64,000 bases of DNA from Cellulophaga baltica (GCF_900102165.1 NZ_FNBD01000008.1:124001-188000); one strand, 5' to 3'. Shown: positions 42,542-52,410, counted from the first letter of the stretch. Notes: generated from the letters alone by a model not told the origin. Numbers and translations are program-made.

Positions 42542-45016
42542 ATGAAACTACTACTACCAATTACCCTTCTACTATCATTATTTAGCTTAACTGCTCAAAG
42601 ACCACAAGAGCAAAACCCCATTAAAATAACAGGAACTGTAGTAGAACAAGATACAGGACAACCTTTAGAATACGCAACACTAGTTCTGCAAAATGTTGAA
42701 GATCCTAGTAAAATTTCTGGTGGTATTACCAATGAATCTGGAAAATACGAGGTAGAAGCACTACCTGGAAAATATAACGTAAGTATTGAATATATAGGAT
42801 ACAAGACCTATAGACTACCCAATCAAACGCTTTCAAAATCTATAAATTTAGGAACTATTAAACTAAATCCTGATGTTTCTCAATTAGAAGGTGTTGAAGT
42901 CGTTGCCGAAAAAACAACTGTTGAGGTTCGGCTAGATAAAAAAGTGTACAATATTGGTAAAGATCTTACCACAAGCGGTGCTAATGTAAGTGATGCTCTT
43001 AATAACGTACCCTCTGTAACTGTAGATGTAGATGGCGCCATTAGCTTAAGAGGGAATGAAAATGTTAGAATCTTGATCAATGGAAAACCTTCTGCTATGG
43101 CTGGTTTTGGCTCTACAGATGCCTTGCGCCAACTTCCTGCAGATGCTATTGAAAAAGTAGAAGTAATTACGAGCCCATCTGCTAGATATGATGCTGAAGG
43201 TACCGCAGGTATTTTAAACATCATTTTACGAAAAGAAAAAACTTTAGGATTTAATGGCTCTATAAACACTACTATAGGCCACCCTACTTCTAGTCAAATT
43301 AGTAGTAATTTAAACTTACGTACTGACAAGTTTAATATTTTTAACACTTTAGGCTATTCGTACCGTACTTCTCCGGGTAATGCCTATTTTGATAACACCT
43401 ACACGACGGGCGATTATGATCGTATTTTTGAAGATAGAGATATCACTAGAAAAGATAAATCTTTCAATGCCAACATAGGACTTGAATATTTCTTGACCGA
43501 AAAATCATCTATAACGGCTAGCGTTTTTGGGCGTTTTTCTGATGAATCTGATATTACGGAAAACGAAAGTCAGCGTTATGAAGGCACTACCGTGACGAAT
43601 GAAACCTTCCGTACCGAAGATGAAGGGCAAGATGATAAAAGTTATCAAGTGTCCTTAAACTACACTAATAATTTTAATGACAAAGGGCATAAGTTAACTT
43701 CAGATTTTCAATATTCTTATGATGTTGAGGATATCTTGACCACCATAGTAGAAAACAATACTATCCCTGATACAGCACTCTTAGCTAGGGAAAACATATA
43801 CGAAGATGAAACTCAGAATGAATACTTATTTCAGGTAGATTATGTACTTCCAATGGGCGATGCTCAATTTGAAGCTGGATATCGTGGAAATTTTAAACAA
43901 AGCATTACAGATTATCAATTAGACACGTTAAATCAGGAGACCAATCAATTTGCTACCAATTTAGATTTGACAAATAAGTTTACGTATGACGAAAATATAA
44001 ATGCCTTTTACTCTCAATATGGTAATAAATATGGCCAGTTCTCTTTTCTTTTAGGTTTACGGTTAGAAAATACCCAATTAAAAGGTAAGGTAGATTCTGA
44101 ATACGATGAAGAAGCGTTACAAGAAGTTCTAGGATCTGAGATAGATTTAAATTTTGACAAAAACTACTTAGGCCTCTTCCCTACTGTAAACTTAATCTTC
44201 GAATTAAGTGATATGGAAAGCATCTCTTTAGGGTACAATAGAAGAATTAACAGACCTAGAGGTCGTTATATCAATCCTTTCCCATCAAGATCTAGTAGAA
44301 CAAATGTATTTCAAGGAAATCCAGACTTAGATCCTGCTTATGCGAATGCATTTGATTTAGGATACCTAAAGCGATGGAAAAAATTAACCTTAACTTCTTC
44401 TATATATTATCAAAAGGAAACGAATTCCTTTGAAAGAATCCAAGAGGAGACCGGTGAGCTTACTTCTGATGGTATTAGTATCATAAGATCATTACCTATT
44501 AATTTATCTTCTAACCAGCGTATTGGTGCTGAGTTAGGGATTTTGTATAATCCTGCAAAGTGGCTGCGTTTAAACGGAAGCTTCAATTTCTTTCAATTTG
44601 AAACAGAAGGAATTTTTAATGAGGTAGATTATGGTGCTAAAAACACAAGTTGGTTTTCTAGATTCAGTTCTAAAGTATCTTTACCTGCTAGTATTGATTG
44701 GCAAACCAATGTATTTTACAGAGGCCCATCAGAGAATTCACAAACAGAAAGCAAGAGCATGACTTTTGTAAGTCTTGCCTTTAGTAAAGATGTATTTGGA
44801 GATAATGGAACACTATCATTTAACGTAAGTGACTTATTCAATTCTGCTAAAAGAAGATCTTTCACAGAAACAGAATTTTTCACTTCAGAGAGTGAGTTTC
44901 AATGGAGAAGAAGACAAATTACACTTGGTTTGGTTTATAGATTTAATCAACCTAAAGGAAAAACGAAACAGCGAGGACAACAAAGAAATGACGATGATGG
45001 TGGGGATGAATTTTAA
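42542..45016 (+). CDS. TonB-dependent receptor-like outer-membrane protein (CarboxypepD_reg domain)
   Basis: 824 residues. Signal peptide MKLLLPITLLLSLFSLTAQ; CarboxypepD_reg-like beta-sandwich (about 28-115: ITGTVVEQDTGQPLEYATLVLQN...YNVSIEYIGYKTY); plug-like domain (about 125-235: GANVSDALNNVPSVTVDVDGAISLRGNENVRILINGKPSAM...ADAIEKVEVITSPSARYDAEGTAGILNI); and a large beta-barrel (OMP_b-brl_3 type) to the end. The tail is Gln/Arg/Asp-rich rather than ending in the usual aromatic. No SusD partner is present, so this is not a classical polysaccharide-utilisation locus. Ligand unknown. Confidence 0.85.
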   Translation: MKLLLPITLLLSLFSLTAQRPQEQNPIKITGTVVEQDTGQPLEYATLVLQNVEDPSKISGGITNESGKYEVEALPGKYNVSIEYIGYKTYRLPNQTLSKSINLGTIKLNPDVSQLEGVEVVAEKTTVEVRLDKKVYNIGKDLTTSGANVSDALNNVPSVTVDVDGAISLRGNENVRILINGKPSAMAGFGSTDALRQLPADAIEKVEVITSPSARYDAEGTAGILNIILRKEKTLGFNGSINTTIGHPTSSQISSNLNLRTDKFNIFNTLGYSYRTSPGNAYFDNTYTTGDYDRIFEDRDITRKDKSFNANIGLEYFLTEKSSITASVFGRFSDESDITENESQRYEGTTVTNETFRTEDEGQDDKSYQVSLNYTNNFNDKGHKLTSDFQYSYDVEDILTTIVENNTIPDTALLARENIYEDETQNEYLFQVDYVLPMGDAQFEAGYRGNFKQSITDYQLDTLNQETNQFATNLDLTNKFTYDENINAFYSQYGNKYGQFSFLLGLRLENTQLKGKVDSEYDEEALQEVLGSEIDLNFDKNYLGLFPTVNLIFELSDMESISLGYNRRINRPRGRYINPFPSRSSRTNVFQGNPDLDPAYANAFDLGYLKRWKKLTLTSSIYYQKETNSFERIQEETGELTSDGISIIRSLPINLSSNQRIGAELGILYNPAKWLRLNGSFNFFQFETEGIFNEVDYGAKNTSWFSRFSSKVSLPASIDWQTNVFYRGPSENSQTESKSMTFVSLAFSKDVFGDNGTLSFNVSDLFNSAKRRSFTETEFFTSESEFQWRRRQITLGLVYRFNQPKGKTKQRGQQRNDDDGGDEF

Positions 45017-45040
45017 AAACCACCTCACCTATAGAAACAA

Positions 45041-45070
45041 AAAAAGAAGCCAAATGGCTTCTTTTTTTTA
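45041..45070 (+). terminator. Rho-independent terminator
   Basis: AAAAAGAAGCC / GGCTTCTTTTT with loop AAAT and a T8 tract. Confidence 0.8.
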
Positions 45071-45108
45071 TGATAAAAACTAAGAATTTAGAAATGAATT
45101 GAAGTTTC

Positions 45109-45288
45109 TTATTCCTCGTTATTTAATTTTGCTTTTCTAGCATCACGCTTTTCTTTGAAAAATTCTATAAGATTTCCTCCTAACCAGTAAGGTATTACAA
45201 AAGTTAATAAGAAAATCATTAGCCAAAAACCGATTGTTAAGATGGTTAAAAACGCTAAAAAACCTAAATATTGGTCAAATTCAAACAT
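45109..45288 (-). CDS. 59-residue membrane protein
   Basis: ATG at 45288, TAA at 45109-45111. MFEFDQYLGFLAFLTILTIG is followed by a continuous hydrophobic stretch to VIPYWLGG (residues about 8-38, one or two helices) and a charged tail EFFKEKRDARKAKLNNEE. It has its own -7 box (TATCTTTG) 21 nt upstream. Codon use and composition look genuine. No known family recognised; single-pass or hairpin inner-membrane topology expected. Divergent from fumC. Confidence 0.65.
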   Translation of the reverse strand: MFEFDQYLGFLAFLTILTIGFWLMIFLLTFVIPYWLGGNLIEFFKEKRDARKAKLNNEE

Positions 45289-45308
45289 GCTATTAATTTT
45301 TATTATTG

Positions 45309-45316
45309 CAAAGATA
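45309..45316 (-). promoter_or_regulatory. -7 box of the 59-residue protein gene
   Basis: TATCTTTG on the minus strand, 21 nt before its ATG; the divergent fumC carries the same octamer. Confidence 0.55.
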
Positions 45317-45401
45317 CTTTGAAAATGATGAATAGTACAAATGAATTTAAAAAAAATCTATAAAAAATTTCTAGAGACTCCAAAAAAAAATCACAATACA
45401 A

Positions 45402-45409
45402 TATCTTTG
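45402..45409 (+). promoter_or_regulatory. -7 box of fumC
   Basis: TATCTTTG, 23 nt before the ATG at 45433. Confidence 0.6.
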
Positions 45410-45432
45410 TACTATACATTAATAAATTTCTT

Positions 45433-46830
45433 ATGAGTTATAGAATAGAAAAAGATACGATGGGCAACGTAGAAGTCCCTTCCGACAAATACTGGGGCGC
45501 ACAAACACAACGCTCAAGAAACAACTTTAAGATAGGTCCTGTAGGCTCTATGCCATTAGATATTGTCTATGGTTTTGCTTATTTAAAAAAAGCTGCTGCC
45601 TACGCCAACCATAAATTAGGTGTTCTTACTGAAGAAAAAAGAGATCTAATCGCAAAAGTCTGTGATGAAATTCTATCTAAAAAACATGACGATCAATTTC
45701 CTTTAGTTATTTGGCAAACAGGTTCTGGTACCCAGAGTAATATGAACGTTAATGAAGTTATTGCCAATAGAGCGCAAGAACTTGCTGGTAAGGTTATTGG
45801 TGAAGGTGACAAGGTAATACAACCCAATGACGATGTTAACAAATCTCAATCTTCTAATGATACGTTTCCTACCGGGATGCATATTGCCGCTTATAAGAAA
45901 ATAGTTGAGGTCACTATTCCTGGAATTACACAATTAAGAGATACGTTACATAAAAAAACTATCGAATTTAAAAACGTTGTAAAAATTGGACGTACCCATT
46001 TAATGGATGCCACTCCCCTAACCTTAGGACAAGAATTTTCTGGATATGTATCTCAATTAGATCACGGATTAAAAGCATTAAAAAATACATTACCACATTT
46101 AGCAGAACTTGCTCTTGGAGGAACTGCTGTAGGAACCGGTTTAAATACTCCAGAAGGATATGATGTGATGGTGGCAGATTTTATTGCTGAGTTTACAGGA
46201 TTACCTTTTGTAACTGCTGAAAATAAATTTGAGGCTCTCGCTGCACATGATGCTATTGTTGAAAGCCATGGTGCCTTAAAACAATTAGCTGTTTCTTTAA
46301 ATAAAATTGCTAATGATATTAGAATGATGGCATCAGGACCACGTTCAGGTATTGGTGAAATCATTATCCCTGCTAATGAACCAGGAAGTTCTATTATGCC
46401 AGGAAAAGTAAACCCTACGCAATGTGAAGCACTAACTATGGTTTGTGCACAAGTTATGGGTAACGATGTTGCTATTAGTGTTGGTGGCACTCAAGGACAT
46501 TATGAACTTAATGTTTTTAAACCTATGATGGCTGCAAACATTTTACAATCTGCCGAATTAATTGGAGATGCTTGTGTAAGTTTTGAAGAAAATTGTGCGG
46601 TAGGTATTGAGCCAAATCATGAAGTTATTAAGCAATTACTTAACAATTCATTAATGCTCGTTACGGCCTTGAATACTAAAATAGGATATTACAAAGCTGC
46701 TGAAATTGCGAACACAGCTCATAAAAATGGAACTACTTTAAAAGAAGAAGCCGTTAATTTAGGTTATGTATCTGCTGAAGACTATGATGATTGGGTAAAA
46801 CCAGAAGAAATGGTTGGAACATTAAAATAG
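45433..46830 (+). CDS. fumC: Class II fumarate hydratase
   Basis: 465 residues (E. coli FumC 467). Signature [16 protein letters not shown] (about 316-331), [33 protein letters not shown] and [19 protein letters not shown] are all intact, so the aspartase/fumarase active site is complete. Iron-independent enzyme of the TCA cycle interconverting fumarate and malate in the cytosol. Monocistronic with a good -7 box and terminator. Argininosuccinate lyase and aspartase are less likely given the [10 protein letters not shown] block. Confidence 0.95.
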   Translation: MSYRIEKDTMGNVEVPSDKYWGAQTQRSRNNFKIGPVGSMPLDIVYGFAYLKKAAAYANHKLGVLTEEKRDLIAKVCDEILSKKHDDQFPLVIWQTGSGTQSNMNVNEVIANRAQELAGKVIGEGDKVIQPNDDVNKSQSSNDTFPTGMHIAAYKKIVEVTIPGITQLRDTLHKKTIEFKNVVKIGRTHLMDATPLTLGQEFSGYVSQLDHGLKALKNTLPHLAELALGGTAVGTGLNTPEGYDVMVADFIAEFTGLPFVTAENKFEALAAHDAIVESHGALKQLAVSLNKIANDIRMMASGPRSGIGEIIIPANEPGSSIMPGKVNPTQCEALTMVCAQVMGNDVAISVGGTQGHYELNVFKPMMAANILQSAELIGDACVSFEENCAVGIEPNHEVIKQLLNNSLMLVTALNTKIGYYKAAEIANTAHKNGTTLKEEAVNLGYVSAEDYDDWVKPEEMVGTLK

Positions 46831-46855
46831 TAGCTAAGAAATATAGTATAAAAAG

Positions 46856-46890
46856 AAAGGGGTACTCTTATGAAAGATTACCCCTTTTTT
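46856..46890. terminator. Terminator between fumC and coiled-coil gene
   Basis: AAAGGGGTA / TACCCCTTT stem with a 14-nt loop and T-run. Confidence 0.65.
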
Positions 46891-46909
46891 GTTAATGGTT
46901 AGTCTAAGA

Positions 46910-47797
46910 CTATTTTAAAGTGAACTTGCTAGTTCCTAATAATTTAAGCTTGTTGTCATAAACATTAACCATATAGTTTCCTTTTTGGAAATCACCTGAT
47001 GGCTTATTGATATAATCACAAACATCTAAAGCTTTGTTCTCATAGTAGAAAGAAGTTGCTTTACTATACGTTACAGAAGCTCCAGCATCACTAGTTTTAG
47101 TAAAACTCTCTCCTAATACATTTCCTTGAGGATCTAATACTTCAATATAAAAAGCTTTATCACCCGCTTGAGCAATGGTATTGTTTGTTAATGTAAAGCA
47201 AACTTTAAATTTATCTGTTGCACCAGCTCTAGAAGTAGATACTAATTTACCACTATTACGCTCTTTTACTGCATCTACAGCTAATTTAGAAATGTTTAAT
47301 GCTGAACCTCTTTCAACAACATTTGCTAATTGTGTATTTTGAACGACTAAAGAATCGTTGAAAACTGTTTGCTTTTCTAATTCTGTGAAAGTACTATCTC
47401 GTTCCATTACTAATCTTCCGTTAGAACGTGTAAGAGAATCTACTTTTCTGATTAATTGTTGTCTTTCTTTAGTTAAAATACTCACTTGTCTTCTGTATTT
47501 TCCTAAAGCAGAAATATCAAGTTTCATCGTTTTTACAGAATCTATGTATTTTGCAATATTATCTCTTGCACTAACTAATTCTTCATTAGTTGCATTGCTT
47601 TCTAAAATTGCTTTGTCATATTCAGAACGTAAGCTTGTTAAATCTTCAACAACTAATTCTTTTTCTTTGCTAAGCTTGTCTGTGTTGTCTTGCTTTTCTT
47701 TATAAAGACTCACGGTATAAATTACCAATCCAACCAACAATACTAGTAATAGACCAGCTATTACTTTTAATCCATTGTTACTTTTTGTTTCTGCCAT
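46910..47797 (-). CDS. Membrane-anchored coiled-coil protein
   Basis: 295 residues. One N-terminal helix (about 9-31, GLKVIAGLLLVLLVGLVIYTVSLY), a long heptad-rich coiled coil (about 33-165, KLSKEKELVVEDLTSL...LTKERQQLIRKVDSLTRS), and a C-terminal beta domain (about 195-295: FKVCFTLTNNTIAQAGDKAFYIEVLDPQGNVLGES...NYMVNVYDNKLKLLGTSKFTLK) likely in the periplasm. I know similar uncharacterised Bacteroidota proteins but no function. Two Cys in the C-terminal domain (VCF and DVCDY) could pair. Confidence 0.7.
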   Translation of the reverse strand: MAETKSNNGLKVIAGLLLVLLVGLVIYTVSLYKEKQDNTDKLSKEKELVVEDLTSLRSEYDKAILESNATNEELVSARDNIAKYIDSVKTMKLDISALGKYRRQVSILTKERQQLIRKVDSLTRSNGRLVMERDSTFTELEKQTVFNDSLVVQNTQLANVVERGSALNISKLAVDAVKERNSGKLVSTSRAGATDKFKVCFTLTNNTIAQAGDKAFYIEVLDPQGNVLGESFTKTSDAGASVTYSKATSFYYENKALDVCDYINKPSGDFQKGNYMVNVYDNKLKLLGTSKFTLK

Positions 47798-47949
47798 AAT
47801 TTAAAAAATTAAAGTTCTTTTTAGTTTTCCTCTTACAAGGGCGTTTGTTTGTATCAGAAATATATACGTTTTAAACTTATTTTTAGATTTTTTAGGCAAA
47901 AAATAGTTCACAAATGCCTTAATTTTAAGGTGTTTTAAAACAATAAAAT

Positions 47950-48414
47950 ATGGCAATCACTATAATACCCTATGAACCAATACATTCCAAAGCCTTTCAC
48001 GATTTGAATGTAGAATGGTTAAAAAAATATTTTTATGTAGAAGAAAAGGATAAAGAACTTCTTAATGATTGTGAAAACACTATTCTGAAAAAAGATGGTC
48101 ATATATTCTTTGCAAAGTATGAAGGAAAAATCGTTGGCTGTTTTTCGTTCCTTAAAATTAATGCTAGCACTTTTGAGTTAGGAAAGATGGCGGTTAGCGA
48201 AAAATACCAAGGACTTAGAATTGGACAAGAGCTTTTAAAATTTGCTATAGCTTTTGGAAAGGAAAGCAATTGGGATAAAATTATATTGTATTCAAGTACA
48301 AAATTACCACACGCCCTCTACCTTTATGAAAAATATAATTTCGAAATAGTTCCTTTAGAAAAGGACTTACCCTATGAACGAAGTGATATTAAAATGGAAT
48401 TACAATTAAAATAA
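47950..48414 (+). CDS. GNAT-family N-acetyltransferase
   Basis: 154 residues, single GNAT domain: FAKYEGKIVGCFSFLKI (beta2-3), FELGKMAVSEKYQGLRIGQELLKFAI (motif A, acetyl-CoA pyrophosphate loop Q-G-L-R-I-G) and LYLYEKYNFEIV (motif B). Small-molecule or protein acetyltransferase; substrate unknown. It is followed after 8 nt by an MBL lipoprotein gene on the same strand, so the two form an operon, but nothing in either sequence reveals a shared pathway. Confidence 0.85.
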   Translation: MAITIIPYEPIHSKAFHDLNVEWLKKYFYVEEKDKELLNDCENTILKKDGHIFFAKYEGKIVGCFSFLKINASTFELGKMAVSEKYQGLRIGQELLKFAIAFGKESNWDKIILYSSTKLPHALYLYEKYNFEIVPLEKDLPYERSDIKMELQLK

Positions 48415-48422
48415 AAACACTT

Positions 48423-49217
48423 ATGAAAAAGTTAGTTACCCTAAGCCTTTTAGGAATTTTAGCAATAGCTTGTAAAGAGAATGAAAAGAAAGAGCCTGTT
48501 TCAGAAACGCCACCTGAAGTAACAGAAACAATAGCAACCATTAAGGAGGTGGTAAACGTAACTCCCATAGAACATGCTTCTGCTGTTTTGCAATGGGGAG
48601 AAACCACCATATACATTGATCCCGTTGGAGGAGCATCCGCCTACACTGATCAAAAGAACCCTAATCTTCTGCTGATTACAGATATCCACGGAGATCATTT
48701 AAGTGTTGAAACTCTAGATTCTTTAGACCTTTCTAAAACTAAAATAATAGTTCCACAGGCTGTAGCAGACAAACTACCAGAAAAATATACTGCTCAGCTA
48801 CATATTTTGGCAAACGGAGCTACACAAGAATTTGACGGTATTACGATAGAAGCTATACCCATGTACAACCTTAGAGAAGAAGCTTTACAATTCCATACCA
48901 AAGGGAGAGGAAACGGTTATGTATTAAGTAAAGGTGATGAGCGCATTTATTTCTCAGGAGATACGGAAGACATACCAGAAATGCGTGCGTTAAAAAATAT
49001 TGATAAAGCTTTCATTTGTATGAACCTACCCTATACGATGACGGAAGAAAGTGCTGCCAGTGCTGTTTTAGCGTTTAAACCAAAACAAGTATACCCATAT
49101 CATTATAGAGGAAAACCAGAGGTGAGTGATGTTGTTAAATTCAGAAAATTAGTCAACGAAGGTGACCCAACTATTGAAGTTATTCAATTGGATTGGTACC
49201 CGAAAATGGATTATTAA
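48423..49217 (+). CDS. MBL-fold hydrolase, probable lipoprotein
   Basis: 264 residues. Lipoprotein signal MKKLVTLSLLGILAIAC with lipobox A-I-A-C (Cys17), then an acidic/Lys linker KENEKKEPVSETPPEV. The metal motif is D-I-H-G-D-H (HxxDH variant: LLITDIHGDHLSVE), with RIYFSGDTEDIPEM and YPYHYRGKPE supplying later ligands, as in UPF0173/YtkL-like metallohydrolases. It would be anchored in the periplasmic or outer membrane leaflet. Substrate unknown. A cytosolic relative is at 60007-60687. Confidence 0.8.
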   Translation: MKKLVTLSLLGILAIACKENEKKEPVSETPPEVTETIATIKEVVNVTPIEHASAVLQWGETTIYIDPVGGASAYTDQKNPNLLLITDIHGDHLSVETLDSLDLSKTKIIVPQAVADKLPEKYTAQLHILANGATQEFDGITIEAIPMYNLREEALQFHTKGRGNGYVLSKGDERIYFSGDTEDIPEMRALKNIDKAFICMNLPYTMTEESAASAVLAFKPKQVYPYHYRGKPEVSDVVKFRKLVNEGDPTIEVIQLDWYPKMDY

Positions 49218-49372
49218 AAATCCTGCAGCATCAGAAAATATTCTAGGCACCGTAGTAATTACATTGATTATATGTCTAGCTTATTAGTAGATAACCTTAT
49301 GAAAATGTCAAAAGAATTGCATTTTTAATAGACCGCGTTAACAAATTATAACGGTTTACAAAATATCAAAAT

Positions 49373-49405
49373 AAAAAGGCCTTCCACATTTTGGAAGGCC
49401 TTTTT
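49373..49405. terminator. Bidirectional terminator
   Basis: AAAAAGGCCTTCCA / TGGAAGGCCTTTTT stem, between the MBL lipoprotein gene and ettA. The preceding 150 nt holds no credible gene. Confidence 0.85.
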
Positions 49406-49425
49406 AAAGTCAAACAATTCGATAC

Positions 49426-51117
49426 TTAACGAATCAGTTTTTTGTACTTGATACGTTTCGGCATTAAATCGCCACCCAAACGTTTCTTCTTGTTCTCTTC
49501 ATAATCAGAGAATGATCCTTCAAAGAAATATACCTGAGAATCTCCTTCAAAAGCTAAAATGTGGGTACAAATACGATCTAAAAACCAACGGTCGTGAGAA
49601 ATAACTACCGCACAACCTGCAAAATTCTCTAAACCTTCTTCCAAAGCTCTTAAAGTGTTTACATCAAGATCATTCGTAGGCTCATCCAAAAGAAGTACGT
49701 TGCCTTCTTCCTTCAATGTCATGGCTAAGTGTAAACGGTTACGTTCACCTCCAGACAACATGTTCACTTTTTTATTTTGTTCACTTCCTGAAAAGTTGAA
49801 TCTACTTAGGTACGCACGAGAATTTACTTGACGGCCACCCATCATAATCATTTCTTGTTCGTCACTAAAGTTTTGCCAAATAGTTTTTTCTGGATCTATA
49901 TTAGAGTGACTCTGATCTACATACGCAATTTTAGCAGTTTCTCCCACTACAAACTCACCCTTATCCGCATTCTCTTCTCCCATGACCATTCTAAAAATGG
50001 TTGTTTTACCGGCACCGTTTGGACCAATAACACCTACAATACCCGCTTGAGGAAGTTTAAAATTAAGATCTTCATATAACAGCTTATCTCCGTAAGCTTT
50101 ACTTACACCAATAGCTTCAATTACATTTGTCCCTAAACGAGGTCCGTTAGGAATATAAATTTCTAGTTTTTCATCAAGTTGTTTTTGATCTTGACTCATT
50201 AACTTATCATAGTTATTCAAACGCGCTTTTTGCTTTGTTTGACGACCTTTTGCACCTTGACGTACCCATTCTAATTCCCGCTCTAAGGTCTTTTGGCGTT
50301 TAGAAGCTACTTTACTTTCATCTGCCATACGTTTAGATTTCTGATCTAACCAGCTAGAATAGTTCCCTTTCCAAGGAATACCTTCACCTCTATCCAATTC
50401 TAAAATCCAACCGGCAACATTATCCAAAAAGTACCTATCATGCGTTACGGCTATAACAGTACCCTTGTATTCTGCTAAATGATGTTCTAACCAATGTACA
50501 GATTCTGCATCCAAGTGGTTCGTAGGCTCATCTAATAATAAAATTTCAGGTTCTTGTAATAATAAGCGACATAAAGCAACACGTCTACGCTCTCCTCCAG
50601 ATAATACTCCTATTTTTTTATCTGGCTCTGGCGTGCGTAAAGCATCCATAGCAATTTCTAGTTTCGTATCTAACTCCCAAGCATTAGAAGCATCTATCTG
50701 ATCCTGTAATTCTGCTTGGCGCGCCATTAGCTTATCCATCTTATCTGCATCAGAATATACTTCTTCTAATCCAAACATATCATTTATCTTATTGTACTCA
50801 TCAAGAATAGCGACCGTATCGGCTACACCTTCTTTTACAATTTCTAGAACCGTCTTTTCTTCATCTAATTGTGGTTCTTGCTCTAAATAGCCTACGCGGT
50901 ATCCTGGAGAAAAAACAACATCGCCTTGGTAGTTTTTATCTGCACCCGCTATAATTTTTAGAAGTGTTGATTTACCTGATCCGTTGAGACCTAAAATTCC
51001 AATTTTAGCGCCGTAAAAAAAGCTAAGGTAAATATTTTTTAATACTGGAGTATTTGCCGTTTTAAAGGTTTTTGTAACCCCAGACATGGAGAAAATTACT
51101 TTCTTATCGTCAGACAT
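49426..51117 (-). CDS. ettA: ABC-F protein EttA (energy-dependent translational throttle)
   Basis: 563 residues (E. coli 555). Two ABC domains: GLNGSGKSTLL and GPNGAGKTTIF Walker A; signatures LSGGERRRVALCRLL and LSGGERNRLHLAM; Walker B followed by DEPTNHLD and DEPTNDLD. The EttA-type arm and linker between the domains (KRMADESKVASKRQKTLERELEWVRQGAKGRQTKQKARL) are present. There are no membrane helices: the protein binds the ribosomal E site and couples translation to the ATP/ADP ratio. The WVRQGAKGRQTKQKARL linker points to EttA rather than Uup or YbiT. Confidence 0.95.
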   Translation of the reverse strand: MSDDKKVIFSMSGVTKTFKTANTPVLKNIYLSFFYGAKIGILGLNGSGKSTLLKIIAGADKNYQGDVVFSPGYRVGYLEQEPQLDEEKTVLEIVKEGVADTVAILDEYNKINDMFGLEEVYSDADKMDKLMARQAELQDQIDASNAWELDTKLEIAMDALRTPEPDKKIGVLSGGERRRVALCRLLLQEPEILLLDEPTNHLDAESVHWLEHHLAEYKGTVIAVTHDRYFLDNVAGWILELDRGEGIPWKGNYSSWLDQKSKRMADESKVASKRQKTLERELEWVRQGAKGRQTKQKARLNNYDKLMSQDQKQLDEKLEIYIPNGPRLGTNVIEAIGVSKAYGDKLLYEDLNFKLPQAGIVGVIGPNGAGKTTIFRMVMGEENADKGEFVVGETAKIAYVDQSHSNIDPEKTIWQNFSDEQEMIMMGGRQVNSRAYLSRFNFSGSEQNKKVNMLSGGERNRLHLAMTLKEEGNVLLLDEPTNDLDVNTLRALEEGLENFAGCAVVISHDRWFLDRICTHILAFEGDSQVYFFEGSFSDYEENKKKRLGGDLMPKRIKYKKLIR

Positions 51118-51165
51118 ATGTGTTTAACTATATTTAATTGTTTGTACTTTATTTTGTGGTAAAAT

Positions 51166-51348
51166 TTAAACTCTTCCTTTTAAAGCATTAAAAACCCAAG
51201 CAATTGCTAAAAATCCGATTCCAACAGCTGCAAAACCATAGCCTGCAACCTCGTAGTACCTAAAAGCTCCTAAAGCTATTAAAGATAATCCTACAAAAAT
51301 CATTATAAAAGTAGCCCATGCGAGTACCGTGTTTTTATTCATTCCCAT
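51166..51348 (-). CDS. CAL67264-family small membrane protein
   Basis: 60 residues from ATG 51348 (MGMNKNTVLAWATFIMIFVG...YGFAAVGIGFLAIAWVFNALKGRV): two helices and a short basic end. This matches the family named after Gramella CAL67264, found only in Flavobacteriia, of unknown function. The frame is open 25 codons further upstream, but that part has no family similarity, and the two Met codons at 51348/51342 fit. Between ettA and the oxidoreductase gene on the same strand. Confidence 0.75.
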   Translation of the reverse strand: MGMNKNTVLAWATFIMIFVGLSLIALGAFRYYEVAGYGFAAVGIGFLAIAWVFNALKGRV

Positions 51349-51426
51349 AATATCTTGTAATTTTAGTTCGTTGGTGGGGTCAAATATCGTTATTTTAAGG
51401 AGTTTTCTATTTAGAAACTGCAACTT

Positions 51427-52410
51427 TTATTCTTCAAAAGGAAAAACAATACCCGCTTTTGCTCTTATGGTATCTAATAGTCCTATTAAATTCATACTAT
51501 CTTCATGACTCCAATATGTGCTTTCTATAGCTTCGTTTGCTAAACAGTTTTGAACTTCTAAAATCTCATAATAATACCCCCTACCTTCCGTAGGTAAGTC
51601 AAATTTCGTAATTTCTTGGTTAAGTTCCAACTCAAAACCTTGCGCTTCATGCCATTTCGGATCTATAAAAATGGTTCCTTTAGTTCCTGAAATTTCAGCT
51701 TTCATTTCCGATTTAGAATTTAACCCACTATACAGAACAGCCTGAGCATCTGGATAGTCAAAAATCATAGCCGTTTGCATTTCTATTCCCGTTTTATAAA
51801 ACTTAGAAGAAGCCATAATAGCCTCAGGATTCCCTAAAATTAAATAGGACAAAAAAACAGGATAAATTCCTATATCTAACAAAGAACCTCCAGCCAAATT
51901 GGGGTTTAACAACCTATTCTCATCATCTCTATGCAAGGCTGGAAATGCAAAATCTGCCTGTATATATTTAATAGCACCTAAAACACCCTCGGCAATTAAT
52001 TCTGTTACTTTTTGGATTGCAGGGTTAAAACGACTCCATAAGGCTTCCATCAAAAAAACATTATTCTCCTTCGCTGCGGCAATCATTTTTGTAACCTCTT
52101 CCGTATTCACCCCTAAAGGTTTCTCACATAAAATATGCTTCCCGTAATACATTGCATCAATAGCCAATTTAGCATGAAAAGAATGCGGTGTTGCAATATA
52201 GATCACATCTACTTCTGGACATTTAAATAGCTCTTCATAACTGCCAAATGCATATTTTGAGGCGTAATGTTTTGAGAATTCCTCCGCTTTTTCAATACTT
52301 CTGGAAGCTACGGCTACCAATTCAGAATCTTCAACTAAGGCCAAATCTTTCACAAAGTGATTTGCAATACTGCCCAATCCTACTATTCCCCAACGTAGTT
52401 TTTGTTTCAT
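51427..52410 (-). CDS. Gfo/Idh/MocA-family oxidoreductase
   Basis: 327 residues. Rossmann start KLRWGIVGLGSIANHFVKDL (G-x-G-x-x-A), catalytic-lysine motif CEKPLGVN (E-K-P), and the second domain with AGGSLLDIGIYPVFLSYLILG (Gfo/Idh D-x-G-x-H-like, here D-I-G-I-Y). NAD(P)-dependent dehydrogenase acting on a sugar, inositol or related substrate. Start: ATG 52410 rather than 52431, because the -7 box TAACTTTG at 52429-52436 overlaps the longer start. No sugar-transport genes nearby, so the substrate is open. Confidence 0.85.
   Translation of the reverse strand: MKQKLRWGIVGLGSIANHFVKDLALVEDSELVAVASRSIEKAEEFSKHYASKYAFGSYEELFKCPEVDVIYIATPHSFHAKLAIDAMYYGKHILCEKPLGVNTEEVTKMIAAAKENNVFLMEALWSRFNPAIQKVTELIAEGVLGAIKYIQADFAFPALHRDDENRLLNPNLAGGSLLDIGIYPVFLSYLILGNPEAIMASSKFYKTGIEMQTAMIFDYPDAQAVLYSGLNSKSEMKAEISGTKGTIFIDPKWHEAQGFELELNQEITKFDLPTEGRGYYYEILEVQNCLANEAIESTYWSHEDSMNLIGLLDTIRAKAGIVFPFEE

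Noticed and set aside
42880-43269. 129-residue minus-strand frame
   Set aside because: Antisense shadow of the TonB-type receptor plug region.
42542-45016. Polysaccharide-utilisation locus (SusC/SusD)
   Set aside because: No SusD-like gene or carbohydrate-active enzyme next to the receptor.
46062-46490. 142-residue minus-strand frame
   Set aside because: Antisense shadow of fumC.
49273-49329. 18-codon frame after the MBL lipoprotein gene
   Set aside because: Too short, no promoter, no conservation evidence.
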